DNA from: Mesostigma viride
Lineage: Eukaryota > Streptophyta > Mesostigmatophyceae > Mesostigmatales > Mesostigmataceae
Direction: 5' to 3'
Length of the DNA stretch: 62,000 nucleotides
Assembly (NCBI GenBank): GCA_009746045.1
Contig: RPFO01000165.1
Span: 3,700,918-3,762,917, forward strand
The notes below the pieces were generated by a model that did not search any database, was not told the origin of the DNA, and saw only the letters and a program-made list of their open reading frames with translations. The position numbers were made by a program, and so were the translations under genes. Positions 44,315 through 56,363 of the stretch are shown here, piece by piece (positions within the stretch are counted from its first letter, which is position 1; each line of letters opens with the position of its first letter).

Positions 44315-46741
44315 GGCGGAGCCAATTTTCGGAAGAACCGTTAGGTTCGCCAGAATTGGCGAAGCTTATAAGGCCGTACACGTGAGAAAACATAGGAATA
44401 GGGGATGAAAATCCGTCAATCCATCCATACATACATCCATCCATCCATCCACCGAATTTGTCCCGAATTTGCAAGCAGAAGGGTGAGGAACGAGGTTCTT
44501 CCGAAAATTTTCGGGGAAATGGGTATATTTCAGTTTATTAGCCAATGATCATTACAGTGGACCAAAGAGGTGAGAGGGGAAATGAGTATCAGCGAATCCT
44601 AATTAAGGTGGGCACACACACGTGTGGCGGTGACAGGTGAAAGGCTAATAGGGCGCGTTATTAGACCAGGGAAGCCATTGGACCTGAGTAATGTCGCCAT
44701 GAGGCATACTGGTGAATACCTGATTACGGCCCAGTAGATCATGAAAAAGCTGGAGCGGGCTGGGCTTGTCGTTATTGGGCCCTGGGTCCCACACCCTGTG
44801 TTGTTCAGTTCCTGAGCTAACAGCCAGTAGCGGCGCATAGCCGCATTCCATAGGTATATAAAGCGCCGGACTACGCCGCCGCGGGTATACTCCTCGCGGA
44901 CATTAAAGACTGTCTCGTTGCGTATGGTCCAGATCGCGTATAGCATAGTACTAGTGCGTAGCCATATCCATTCTGCTTGGGAAACTGAAAGCTCGGTCCC
45001 TGGTGTGCCAGCCGGCAATACCGACCGAAAATGATGGTACGCACGCTAATTGGGAGAGTGGGTGGCGATGCCGTCCATGCGGCCCAGATGTGAATGAGCC
45101 ATGTCCAAACCCCTGGGAGATTACAGAAAAGGAACCTGTGCTCAATGGTTTCACTAGGGTGCGTGCACAGGCATGATGCATCATGACCAAAACGCTCGTG
45201 GAGCGTAGCGCAGCAGACCCCTATCGCCCTATGCATCAAAAGATGTTGTACATCAGTGGCCCTGCGGTCCACGAGAGGGTGGTCTACCGCCAGGGTAATC
45301 ATCTTAACCCAAGCACTTGTAGCCCGGCCAACGTATTCCCCAGCGGGCTCGGCCCGGATGGGGCTGATGGTACGTATGCAACAAGATATCATAACCCCAA
45401 TCTGCGGTGTACTCAAAGATACATTTGCTGGTTCTGATGTCCCCCTTGGTTAAGACCCATCCAAATTCAACCGGGTCCAGATGTAGTAGATCGAGCCGTG
45501 TGTTGCCCACGTGTAGCCATGTAATGCTCTCAACCGGGGATAATGGGTCCGGCTGGATCATGCAAGATCTTGGAACAGACCATGGGACTACGCGTATGCG
45601 GTGACACTGGGAAGATGGCGTGTACGCATATAAGGTGGATAGTTGATACAGACACCCATTGTGGCCAGAAATAGCTTCCAGCAGTTGTAGTTGGAGCCCA
45701 TCATGTGGCAGAACCGTCACGACTAAACCCTTGCACGCAGGCGTGACTCCGTCGGCGTAGAAGCTAACCCAGTCGCCGGTTATAATTGGCTTGCGTGGGG
45801 CAGTCATCAATGCATGCCACGCAGCTGGTATCGCACTTATAAGGTTTGCCACGCTTGCAGGGAGGGCATGTGGGAGACCCAAGTGCTGACCTCGTCGTAG
45901 CTGAGCCGTCGATACGTAGCGCCGTGCCCCAGGTAGAGGTCCAGCACCCTGACAATCGGCGGTGACGCGCGCAGAAAGCCATCATACGGGTTGTGTCCGT
46001 GGAGAGCGCCGAGGGGCTTGTTAGTAGCGTCTGTGATTAAGTCATTAAAAAAGAGTGGCTGCCGTGCCACCTCCTCTCGAGTAGTAGGAAAGACTAGGCG
46101 ACCCGGCTTGAGCTTATTGTAACCTGTCCATATGCGCTGCCAGTACCATGGGAGTCCTTTGTACGAAATAAGGGTGCTGCCCAGTATTCCCGCCCCCAGT
46201 TGCCACGAGGTGCCACTAGCATGGGTGGAAAGAGAGGCTAGCGTTTCACGTGCAAGCATGCAGCCAGGGTGTGTGTTAACTCCCATAAAAACGGATATCA
46301 CTTGTTTAGCATACAGCGACCACAGACGCCATTGTATGTTGTGGAGCCCGAGGCCCCCGTGCACCCATGACATGAAGGACATCTCTCTGTTGATCCATCC
46401 GTGTACCGTGTGGGAGATTAATTTAAGCCTTTCTGTTTCCAGACAAAATTGCTGCCAAGGCGTTGGATGAGCTGTGTGGTGGCATCATTGGGTGGGTGTG
46501 CTTGGCAATAATACAAGACCTTAGAGAACAACAGTTGGTTGACGATCAGGGGTCGCCCTCGTAGGCTCATGCCGTGGACGGCCCCCCAGCGCCCTGCGGT
46601 AAGGAGAACGCCTGCAAGCTTGCCCACGTGGTTGGTTTCATCATACATGAAAGAACGTTGTTCAGCCAAGCGTCCCTCGGTTGTGCAGCCGATGGGACAA
46701 TTGTGCAATTGTACGAGGTTCTTCCGAAAATTGGCTCCGCC
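44315..46741. mobile_element. Foldback/MITE-like element with 25-bp inverted arms, holding LINE C
   Basis: Arm 44315-44339 (GGCGGAGCCAATTTTCGG...) is exactly inverted at 46717-46741. With LINE C removed, the arms are about 150 bp apart, so the original element was about 200 bp. The right arm overlaps the LINE C target duplication. Confidence 0.6.
44510..46712 (-). mobile_element. LINE C: 5'-truncated LINE with zinc-binding ORF2 C terminus
   Basis: Flanked by a 20-bp TSD ACGAGGTTCTTCCGAAAATT (44490-44509 and 46713-46732). The minus strand encodes the region after the RT of an L1-like ORF2: AVHGMSLRGRPLIVNQLLFS, SFMSWVHGGLGLHNIQWRLW, and the zf-RVT motif CLCTHPSETIEHRFLFC with W a few residues on. 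The reading passes through at least three frames, with shifts near 46400, 45850 and 45350, so it is dead. RT and endonuclease are not included. This LINE type differs from LINE A, which lacks the zf-RVT motif. Confidence 0.88.
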
Positions 46742-47014
46742 GTAGAGTTTCAACGGGCAAGTTGCAAACACGCACGTTACTTGATAACGATACACTTGTG
46801 AGTAGGATACGGACACCATCGAGGACAATTGAACTGTCACAAAAGAAAGCAAAATGCTAGCTGTCGTCTGAACTTCTGAAAACGATAGAAATAGACCTTC
46901 GTACTTTGTTATCTTGTTCATTGGCTGGTACTTAACTGTCGAATGATAAGTGAAAAGTTCTGCGGTTTGGTACTGAAAAGATCGGCTGAAAACAATAACA
47001 ACAACCGAAAAGTA
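46742..47014. other. No gene recognised
   Basis: A short stretch between the foldback arm and the right CCGAAC array. Confidence 0.5.
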
Positions 47015-47215
47015 TGTAAATGTTCGGTACCGGGTCAGAGGCGAACATGTTCGCCCGGTTCCCAGGGTGACCCGAACACGGACACGAACATGTTCGGTAT
47101 GTTTCCAGGGCGACCCGAACCCGAACAGCACATGTTCGGCCGAACATTTTAGGCGACCCGAACACCGCACATGTTCGGTATTCGCCCGAACATGTTCGTG
47201 TGCGGTACACCGTCC
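47015..47215. repeat. Minisatellite with CCGAACATGTTCGG palindrome, right array
   Basis: Same unit as the left array (CCAGGG-GACCCGAAC...GAACATGTTCGGTA). GAACATGTTC occurs at about 47043, 47086 and 47187, with partial forms between. Confidence 0.85.
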
Positions 47216-48529
47216 GCATTGGAAGTTTGTTATTATGGGTCAATTTTTGCCGTATTTGCATTACGAATAACCCTGGATTGTTTGTTGGGGAGCCAGTTAG
47301 AGTCCCGGGTTTTTATTATTTAATTAAAACCTTTTGTTTGTTTGTTTGTCCCGCAGCATTTCAAGGCACGTGGGTACTTATTTAATTAAATTTCTTTTGT
47401 TTGTTTGGTAGATATGGTACACGCCGTCCCCAACCCGGCCCGGCCGGCGGCCCCCCTTTCGGCGGCCACAGGCTATAGTCGGTCAGTGGAGGTCTCAGGT
47501 CAGTGATACCCTATTTAATTGCTCAAGGCCCATAAGTATCGCACATGAGTAGTACGGCATCTTACATGTACATCTGTAGACACGCTCAGGCCTCAGCCTC
47601 TAATGAGTACCGACCGACGTGCCCTGCCGACTGAGGCAGTAGAGCGTGGATTGCTGGATGCAAAAGCGGTTCACTTGGTTCGCGCCTCACCCCGCGCTCG
47701 GCCTGCGTCTCGCGGGTTTTTTCAGTTTCGATTTTCACGATATTTCATGTTCCCCGCCTGTCCAAGGTATTTTCGAAGGTTTTATGTACTTTATATTATA
47801 TAATATTAAGTGTTTGTTTGTTTTCTCACAGGGCGACGACCCCGTGCCCACATGAGTTAATTAATTAATTTTGTTTGTTTGTTTGTTGAGTCCAGTCCTC
47901 AGCCCCCGGAGTTAATTAATTAATTTTCTTTTGTTTTTTTTATGGTTTTCAGCCAGAACATTTTCCAGAAGCTAATTATTTATTTAAAACTTCTAATGCG
48001 GACGGTGTATGCGGCGGATGTCCCAGCCCTAGGTGCCGTCCTTTCAAGGCAAACAGAGAGAGCTGCGAACTGCGAAGTCCTGAAGAAGTGGGCTGCCAGC
48101 CTGCCACTAATTGGCTTGCAGTCTGCCCTGCAATCTGTAGACAACAATTCCCTGGACCTTCTACTGGACGCCTTCACGAGGGCTGCGCTAGTGCGCGTCT
48201 CGTGAGTCCTGCGCCGCGTCACTCGTCCCCAGTCTTGTGTTACAGTTGGCAGCAGAAGGTGAAGCCGAGCCTTCGAGGGCAGTCGCCAGCACTCAGCAGG
48301 CCACCGTCGACTTTTTCATGCTTTGCGGCCATTACATACTTTGCCTATCAAGACTCATACTTTGCCTGTCGTCTTCAAACAAGCCTGGTGCGACATCGCT
48401 AGGAAACCATCATTGTGCAGGAGGGCGTTTTCCGATTTTTTTTCGCAGCAGCTGCGCATCGAGGGTATTATAAGCAGGACTTGTCGGGGATAACGGTGTT
48501 AGTAGCCTCCATCACGAAATACCGGCAAA
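47216..48529. other. Upstream region of LYAR; repeated TTAATTAA/TTTG tracts
   Basis: Four short units, each joining an AATTAATT-type tract to (TTTG)n, occur at about 47320-47350, 47380-47408, 47858-47886 and 47912-47935. Several are followed by CAG, like small introns. The frame 47942-48205 (87 codons, DVPALGAVLSRQTERAANCE) could be an exon of an unknown gene. A promoter for LYAR should lie in the last few hundred bases. Confidence 0.4.
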
Positions 48530-51500
48530 ATGGTTTGGTTTCAATGTGAGGATTGCGGCGACATGATTAAAAAGCCGAAGCTACTGGGCCATTTCAACCG
48601 TTGCTCGGCAGGGAAGGTACGCGGAGGGATGAAGATGTTATAAGAGCAAGGTTGGCGATTAGCGTGACTTTTTAGTGCACAACTCCCCTTTCGTCATGAG
48701 AACATTTTTGTACTCGCATTACTACGGAGCAACACGCTGCTATAACGGGCTGCTTGGTAATAATATTGTGGATATGGTTAGGATAAACCCCATCTTTTGA
48801 CTGTTCATGTTTTACATTGTCGTGTCGCTGCCACAGTAGCTATCTAGTCAACTGGGTCACATGTTTTTAGTGAAAGGAATATAGGTGTAACCGAAAAATG
48901 AGAACAATGCGGGCGACAACAGCAAAATCCTCAGCATGACGCGATGGCGACTTTAGACATTTTTTTTCTTCTTCCGTCGCTGTGGCGTGGACAGAATTTT
49001 GCTTGAATGTGGTCATACATGGTGCGTCAATTTTCAAAAGGATTACAGAACTGTGAAAGAAGCTGCAACCAATACCAATATGAATTGTAGGGATAACCGA
49101 GTATTTATTCCCTGCGTGCCCTGTGGTCTGCTTCCCTATCACTGCGACTGGCGTGACGCGCCAGCTGTCCTGCGTAGACTGTGGCGCGCACTTCAACCAA
49201 CAGAGTGTGCAGGAGCACAAGACCTGCATCTCCGAGTTTGTGAGTTGGGGAGGCTGTTTGCGCCCGTCTTCATCTTGAAGGTCTCATGTTCTACTTGCAC
49301 GTCCAGCTATACTCTACAGCCTGTAGGAGCACAAGGCATGCATTTCTGGGTTTGTGAGGTGGGAGGTGTCTTTGTGCCCGTCTTCATCTAGGGGTTTCTC
49401 TGTGCACGTCTTTACCTATGAAGGAGTGGTCGTGCCTCTAACTTGTTACCTAGCATGTAAAGGTATAGCGTAGGTACAGGAATGCCTTGATTGGAAAAAC
49501 ATATGTTTACATGTAGTAAGTTGGCTGAAGTCAATTTCAAGATTTCTCTACAAAGGAATTTCAAAATTAAAAAAGAAAAAACAGGAATGGCTTTGTTTCG
49601 AGTCTGCCAATCTCTTTCTTGCTTGGGAGCAGGCTTGGTGAGACCTATCATTTGTGAAGGGGTAGGGGTAATTAGTTCTTAACGGGGTCACTGTAGGATT
49701 GAAATGCATATTTTTCATGCCGGCAGGCATTGCTGTACCGGGAAGTAGTGGCACGTTGCATGTGTGTATGTGCACTTATATAATTAGTACACGCTATATT
49801 ACCAATACTTAACGGCGCAAGTAATAGTCGTATATATACATATACTTTTACTATTTTTGTACAATAAATATACTTAACTAATATATAATAAGTATACCTG
49901 TACTGATAATACTAACACATAATTAATATGCTTGTACTATTAATATTTATTAGATGTATTCATACTATTAATATATAAATCTGCTTGTACTAGATATATG
50001 TCAATCAGCATGAACGGTTTTCTGTGTGCTCGTTCCCACCCCTGTAATGCCTAACCCCAAGACCCACCCCACTATTAATTAATTAAATTAATCATTTAAT
50101 TAGTCGCGCAGTCCCGTGGGGGAGCCGCGCAGCACTAAGCCGTCCCCACTGTGAAGTTGGTCTTGGCATGAACAATCCATCGCTAATCTTAATAATGATA
50201 TCTGACCCCACATTGCAGCAGCGTACCACCTGCCTACCTGTTTCCTTCGCATTCAAGGCTAATGGTCACGCGGCGTTGGCCCTTGTGCTTTTGTTCGCTC
50301 GCACAAATCCCCCTGTGGCGTGTGGCAGGATAAGTACGGTTTCAAGGACGAGTCGGGCGCGCCCCTGGGCTTCAGGTATTTGCCTGGGATGCACAGCACC
50401 GAGTTTTTGTGCCCTGGTGCCCTGGTGCCCATGTGCCCGTGTGCTCTTGTGCCCTGGGTGCCCTGGGTTCCCGTTGACCTTACGGACTGTTTGTTACCAA
50501 AGGCAGGCCTCACGCAAGGTTAGTTTGTTACCAAAGGCAGGCCTCACGCAAGGTTAGTATGTTACCAAAGGCAGGGCTCACGCAAGGTTAGTGTGTTACC
50601 AAAGGCAGGCCTCACGTAAGCACATTAGGATCCGGTGACCGAACCCCACAGTGTTGGGTGTATCCGTTTAGAAGACATTCTGCGAGATGAACGGAGTCGC
50701 ATCAAGCTACTGCTTACGAGGTGGTTTGCGATGGACGATGGATGGCCAATATCTTGCACCTAGCGGTGGATGCAAGATGCCAGAATGGCTTGCACCTTAT
50801 GACATGCGAGTAACGCCAACAACTCTTGCGACACGTGACGTATATTTCGTGGCAAGTGCCTGTCACCTGTTGGCAGATGATGGCCGCCCAAATGCCTTGC
50901 GCCTGTTGACGGATGACTACTGCCAAAATGCTTTTCACCTGTTGGCGGATGACAGTGGTTCCAAGAAGGCAGCCACCAAGGGAAATGCCGTCTCAGACGA
51001 ACGGCTCGGCCTGTCCACGCAGCCGCCCTGGAAGTGCAGGTGCGTGGCGACAGGAAAGCAACTTGGGGGGGAAAGGGGGGCGGGGTTAGTACCAGGCCGA
51101 TGCAATAGGATCAAGCAGCCAAATCATGTCTTGTGTGTATATCTGTGTATGCTTATAGGTGTTGTGACATGTATAGCATATCAAACTGTGTGTGCTAATG
51201 GAGGCGATATGTATAGTGTATCAAACTGTGTGTGCTAATAGGGGTGATATGTATAGCATATCAAGCTGTGTGTGCTAGAGAAATCCAATCCTTTAGCCTA
51301 TGCATGCGCCAGTAAGACTGCTATCTTGATGAGTAATTGTGTAGTATGGCTCTCTTGATATGCTCTATATTGTATAGTATTGTATAGTATCGTATAGTAA
51401 GTTCATCCTCAAGTAAATCTTTGAGTTTATCCTCTGAGGCGCTCGTCCTTGTGGTTGGACACACTCAGCCGGACATGCGTGCTCATCCTCAACCTTCTGG

Positions 51501-54500
51501 CTGCAAGATGTGTCTCCGTAGTCAATCCTAAGAGCAGTAGCATCAGACCTTGCAGCTACAACAGCCCATTCTTAGTTAGCAGAGTATCTGCCTGTTTCTA
51601 CTTGCGTACCTGCTTGACCCCCCCTGACCCAGATTCATACCCCCCACACTACCTACACTCAACTGCACGCCGAAACCCCAACCCCAACCCCCCAACCCCC
51701 ACGCCACCGGGTGCAGCCTGTGCAACGTCTCCGCGACCAGCCTGGAGACGCTCGACGGGCACGCGGCGGGCAAGAAGCACCAGAGCAAGCTGAGGGCGGC
51801 GCTCAAGGCGCGCGTGCCCGCCGAGGCACCCGCCGCTGCGGCCATGCCCGCACAGGAAGCGGCCAAGGGGATCCCCGAGAATGGGCATGATGCCTCTGGG
51901 GGTGCAGGTAGGTGGCTTAATCAATTAATTTCTCACGTTGACTGCGTGGGTGGCTTGGTCCCTTCATACTGCACATACTTAGTGTTTCAACCCTCTCAAC
52001 ATCCATGCCAATTTCTCTAAGAGTGTTGTAGTATTTGTTTATTCGATACTCAATCATATTCCAGGGCGATGAACACCATGTCCACGCTAATCCTGTCCTC
52101 TGCCACATCACCGTGTCGCCCAAGCTGATCCTGTCCGCTGCCACGTCACCGTGTCGTCCATGCTACTCTTTGTCGGTTCCCTTCTCCCGCCCTCTGCCTC
52201 GTGGGCATTCGTACCTGGCTCGGTGCAGCAAATGGCGCGGACCCTCAGGGAGCGGCGCCTGCGAATGCAAGCAGAAACGCCAACGGGGCGGAGCCTGCAA
52301 ATGGTGCGAAGGAGGGCAAGAAGCAGAAGAAGAGAAAGAAGGGCAGCGGAGAGGAGGGGGGCGAGGAGCCTGGCGACGGGGAAGAGGCTTCCAAGGCGGG
52401 GGCTGAGGAGGCCGCTGCGCCTGCTACGAAGGGGGAAGATCCTGACAGTAAAAAGAAGAAAAAGAAGAAGAACAAGGGCGAGGAGGAGGGAAAGCAGACC
52501 GAGACTGCCGTTGAAGAAGGCAAGAAACTGAATAAGGAGGCCGCGGAGGCAAAGGGGGTGGCGCCAGCAGAGGCGGACACCAAGCAGAAGACGAAGAAAC
52601 GGAAGGGGGAGGCGGCGGGGGGCGAGGGGCAGTCTGCAGAGGGTGAGACGGCTGCGGCGGGGGACGGTGGCGGGATTGCGTGGAAGTCGTGGCTGAAGCG
52701 GACGCTGAAGGAGGTGAGGGCATGTTATGATTGTTTAAGAAGTGAAGATGGAAGCTATATGGATATCTTTAGTTAGGGCATGTTATGATTGTTTAAGAAG
52801 TGAAGATGGAAGCTATATGGATATCTTTAGTTAGGGCATGTTATGATTGTTTAAGAAGTGAAGATGGAAGCTATATGGATATCTTTAGTTAGGGCATGTT
52901 ATGATTGTTTAAGAAGTGAAGATGGAAGCTATATGGATATCTTTAGTTAGGGCATGTTATGATTGTTTCAGTAGTGAAGATGGAAGCTATATCGATATCT
53001 TTAGGTTCATGGGGGGGGTATGTTTAATGGGGTGGGGGGTGGGGGGGTGGGGGTGGTAATGCATGAAAGGTTTATGTTCATGAAGCCGCATGCATGAATG
53101 GTTTTATATGTATCCAGCGCATGGGTTCCTTGATCAAATCCAGTGCTTTCATAAGTCCAAACGCCACACGTGACTTAGTGTTAAAACCTCAAAGGAAACC
53201 CTGATCAAACCCACGTGCATGGGTATGTGTGTGTTCATTTGCCGGTTCGCATGGCGTTAATGATATCTTTGGCATGCACCTGAATGAAAATCATCCTGCT
53301 CATTAATTAATTAATTAATGAGATTATTAATTAATTAATTAGCTAATTAATTAATTAATTAATGAGCTAATTAATTAATTAATGAGCTCATTAATTAATT
53401 AACTATTAATTAATGACTTAAAGGCTGCTCATTGATGTTCACAAGTATCTCCCCTTTGCAAGCGTGTGAACAATCGCATGTCCAAATGTGTTTTTGCCCA
53501 TCTGTGTTTGCAAACGTGAGTTGCCCATGTGTGTTTGCAAACGTGTGAACGATCGCAGGCGCCGGGCCAGCAGCTGACGGTCAAGGCGCTGAAGAAGGCG
53601 GCGTGGGAGGCCGCGCAGGAGCAGGATGGGAGCCTGGGTGATGACAGCAAGAAGCGAGTGCTTCAAGAGATGATGGGGGTGGTAAGTGGGTGATGTGGTG
53701 GGGGTGGGAAGTTGGGAATTCCCTAATGCGACAAAATAGGCCCGTTTCGCAAACCGGTATGAGGCTTAACATCCCCACTAATTGGCCATGAAACTTCAGA
53801 CTTAGGAGCCCCCCCGCTAAACCCAGGCCCGCTTAAATGGTCACAGTTGCAGTTAGGCCGGCAGGTTGAAGGGGGAGGGGACTCCCGCTCCATCCTGGCA
53901 CCATATGTTTTAATGGGACCCCCTCTGGTCTGCAAAGCGGGTCTACTATAAAAGCGCACAGTGTCATGGTAGGGGTGAGTAAGAGGACGATAGAGGTGGT
54001 GGGTGGGAGAAAAGTAATGTTATTTTTGTGAGAGGGAAGGGTGATGGGGTCAGTGAGTGGGAAAATCCATGGTGGACTTGAGTTTCCATGCCAGTGTGCA
54101 ATCGGTAGAAAGGCTACAGTCAAAAGGGTTGATGCACGCAGGAAGAAATTTAAGCTCGTCAGAGCTTTTTTGCTGGTTTTTTAGAACCACTTTTCACGGG
54201 TTCGCACTAAAGCCCACCTTGTAGAATGCAAGAGATTGAACACCTAAGCATCGGCCAGTAACCTTTGACACTTGATTAATGGGATTCACACCACATGCCA
54301 CCTTATACGATGCAAGAGAATGCTCCCTGCCCTGGTCCCCTAACAAAAGGGGTTGCCTCGCGAAGAGCCGTGGTCGTTGTTGGAAGTTGTGACTTTTATA
54401 ATAACCAAGAGGCTGGATGCAGTTGGCTGCACGGGGGGCGTCCAACAACTGTGATTCGTGGCTCCATTTCCCCGTTTGGTAAAAAAACTAGCAAGGATGA

Positions 54501-55120
54501 GCCGTGCTGCAGTTTGTGAGAGGAGATGGCATCTGACGCTTTGGAATGTGGCAGGCACGCTTGTGGTATGAGCCTGATTTTTTACAAGAATCAACTACCA
54601 TAACCTTATCTAAGTCATTTCTGCATGATGAGCATAGCTGGTTTGTCTCATGGATAGTTCCAGTATTAGGTCTATGGTTGCTTACCCATACCAACGACAA
54701 TGTTGGCCAGATACGCACGAGAGTAATTGCTTACGCTACGAACGCGCTACTTATGAGATACGCACGAGAATGCGTGCTTACGCTACTAACACGCTACTAA
54801 TGAGATACGCACGAGAGTGCGTGCTTACGCTTCTAACGCGCTATCAATGAGATACGCACGAGAGTAATTGCTTACACTCAACGTGCTTGGGTTACTCATT
54901 ACTTCAGGCAGACAAGAGATTTGTATAGAGAGTCAACTGTGATGAGAATGCCCGGGATTGTCCAGAATTAAGCATAGTTTTTGGATGACAAAGCCCTGCC
55001 TTCTTGGTTTTTCTTACATGACGGATACATATGTTGTTGTGTTCTTGTGCTGTGACCATTCAGGTGACCAAGAACAGCTCATCGTTCAGTGTTGATGGGG
55101 ACACTGTCTCAAAGATATAG
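48530..55120 (+). CDS. LYAR: LYAR-type nucleolar zinc-finger protein (eight exons)
   Basis: Exons: 48530-48616 (MVWFQCEDCGDMIKKPKLLG), 49165-49239 (LSCVDCGAHFNQQSVQEHKT), 50329-50375 (DKYGFKDESGAPLGF), a fourth ending at 51039 (LSTQPPWKC), 51717-51907, 52229-52713, 53559-53681 and 55064-55120 (SSSFSVDGDTVSKI, TAG). The first two exons form the paired C2HC fingers of the LYAR family. Exons 4-5 form a C2H2 U1-like finger (PPWKC-SLCNVSATSLETLDGH). Exon 6 is a Lys/Glu-rich nucleolar-type tail. Exons 6-8 give the winged-helix-like C terminus (WKSWLKRTLKE, LTVKALKKAAWEAA). LYAR proteins act in ribosome biogenesis in the nucleolus. Splice sites are GT/AG. The fourth exon's acceptor is uncertain: 50857 keeps the frame (total 416 codons including stop), while 50966 looks better by homology but breaks phase. 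TGTAA at about 55200 may be the poly(A) signal. Confidence 0.92.
49790..50000. repeat. AT-rich tract in LYAR intron 2
   Basis: TATA/TACTA-rich low-complexity sequence, including repeats of GTACTATTAATAT type. Confidence 0.7.
50494..50628. repeat. 34-bp minisatellite, four copies, LYAR intron 3
   Basis: TTACCAAAGGCAGGCCTCACG... with period 34 at 50494, 50528, 50562 and 50596. Each of the first three copies ends CAAG-GTTAGT and the last CGTAAG, all donor-like. Confidence 0.93.
51169..51288. repeat. 40-bp minisatellite, three copies, LYAR intron 4
   Basis: ATGTATAGCATATCAAACTG... with period 40 at 51169, 51209 and 51249. Confidence 0.93.
52718..53005. repeat. 58-bp minisatellite, five copies, LYAR intron 6
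   Basis: GGGCATGTTATGATTGTTTA... with period 58 at 52718, 52776, 52834, 52892 and 52950. The first four copies are identical; the last has a few changes. The array begins only four bases after the exon 6 donor GT. Confidence 0.96.
53301..53415. repeat. (TTAA)n-rich tract in LYAR intron 6
   Basis: Blocks of TTAATTAA broken by GAGCTA/GAGCTC/GATTA. It resembles LINE A/B tails, but no LINE sequence adjoins it. Confidence 0.85.
54711..54890. repeat. 47-bp minisatellite, four copies, LYAR intron 7
   Basis: ATACGCACGAGAGT... with period 47 at 54711, 54758, 54805 and 54852, with modest divergence. Confidence 0.93.
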
Positions 55121-56091
55121 CCCGCTGGACTCTTGAATTCATACCTCTTAGATGAACCAGCCACGTGTGGTTCTCTGCGACAATAAAATACTTGCAATAT
55201 TGTAACTTTGAAAAGTGGAATCTTACGCACTGTTGCATCCAGTTCGAGTGAATTTAGGTTTGTCAATATTTTCATGTAGGGCCCAAGCCTTGGTCCTTTG
55301 GGTAGTTGTTACGTTGGGATCTTCCGAGTATAACGTCCGGACTGAGGTACGTCTGGTCACCCTTGGACAGGATTACAAGCTGGTCCAAATTGTGTGTGTG
55401 TGTGAGAGAGAGAGTTGTCGTACGTACATACAGAATATACGCTTGGCTGATTTCGATAGTACCGGCTACGCCCCCTTCTAATAAAAGAAGGATCCAGCCG
55501 TGTTCAGCCCGTCTCACGTTGCGAGACTGAACAAGTCTCGCGTGCAGACACGTGTGTAGTACTCCTACACACAGATCTCGAGTGATTTATCAAGTACCAA
55601 ATCCGAAAGGCTTGCATCACTCCCCGGACAGGAGAACTTTTGCGGATGACTGTAGGTGTAAGTTGGCGATGCCATGGTAACCGGAGACGTCCGTCCTATA
55701 GTCAGCGAAAGTTGGTGCGAGAGGTCCCCAGTTCGGCTCCGGTCGGATTCATTTGCAGATCGCGTTTTTCCGCGTTTCCCGCGGCCCGGCACTGAACGCA
55801 AATGGTTTTCACCTTTGCGGAGTGCCTGATCAGAATACGTACGTACGTACCTACGTACATCACCAGCTCTGGGTCCTGGACTTTTTACAGTACTCGCAAG
55901 AATCTTTATGATTCGGTTCAGCCTGAACTAGAGAGTGCCAAATCCAAGAACTTGCTAGTCGGTGAACAGATGGCTATGTATTTCAAAGTTCAAAGTGTCG
56001 CACAAAGCTAAGGAAAAGGAAGGTCATGTACGTGTCCGCGGAACACCGGAAAGTTAACTAATAAGGGCGGGCGCGGGAACGTCACGCTTTG
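55121..56091. other. 3' flank of LYAR, no gene recognised
   Basis: This likely includes the LYAR 3' UTR to about 55220. Beyond that there are only short frames and small ACGT and GT repeats (55840, 55390). Confidence 0.5.
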
Positions 56092-56362
56092 CCCATGCAG
56101 AGAGTTGCTCTCTGCTGAGACGCCATGCCCTAGCCATTGCCTAGCCATAATAATCTTCCACCCCGTGCCAGGCCTTTTAGGTATGATACATCATGGTGGT
56201 GCAGGTGCACTTTGTGCACCCAGAGCAGGTGTAGTTCACACCCTACCCTTGCAGGAAGTAGCCCAGAATGTATTAAAAACCATGTATGCCCCTTCTCAGG
56301 GATGTATGTGCTACATGTACTCCCAACGGAGATATGTTACAATTTAATGTAATTTAATGTCA
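56092..56362 (+). mobile_element. LINE B 3' end (+)
   Basis: It carries the LINE B 3' UTR blocks in plus orientation (GCAGAGAG, GTGCACCCAGAGCAGGTGTAG, CCTTCTCAGGGATGTATGTG, CTCCCAACGGAG). The tail is built on AATTTAATGT. A LINE A piece follows at once. No TSD was assigned. Confidence 0.85.
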
Positions 56363-56363
56363 C

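Noticed and set aside
53301-53415. AT-rich TTAATTAA tract as a replication origin or matrix site
   Set aside because: The same tract forms LINE tails elsewhere in the window; no further evidence for an origin.
55690-55770. tRNA-like sequence (AGTTCGGCTCCGG)
   Set aside because: The T-arm stem does not pair and no A box lies at the right distance.
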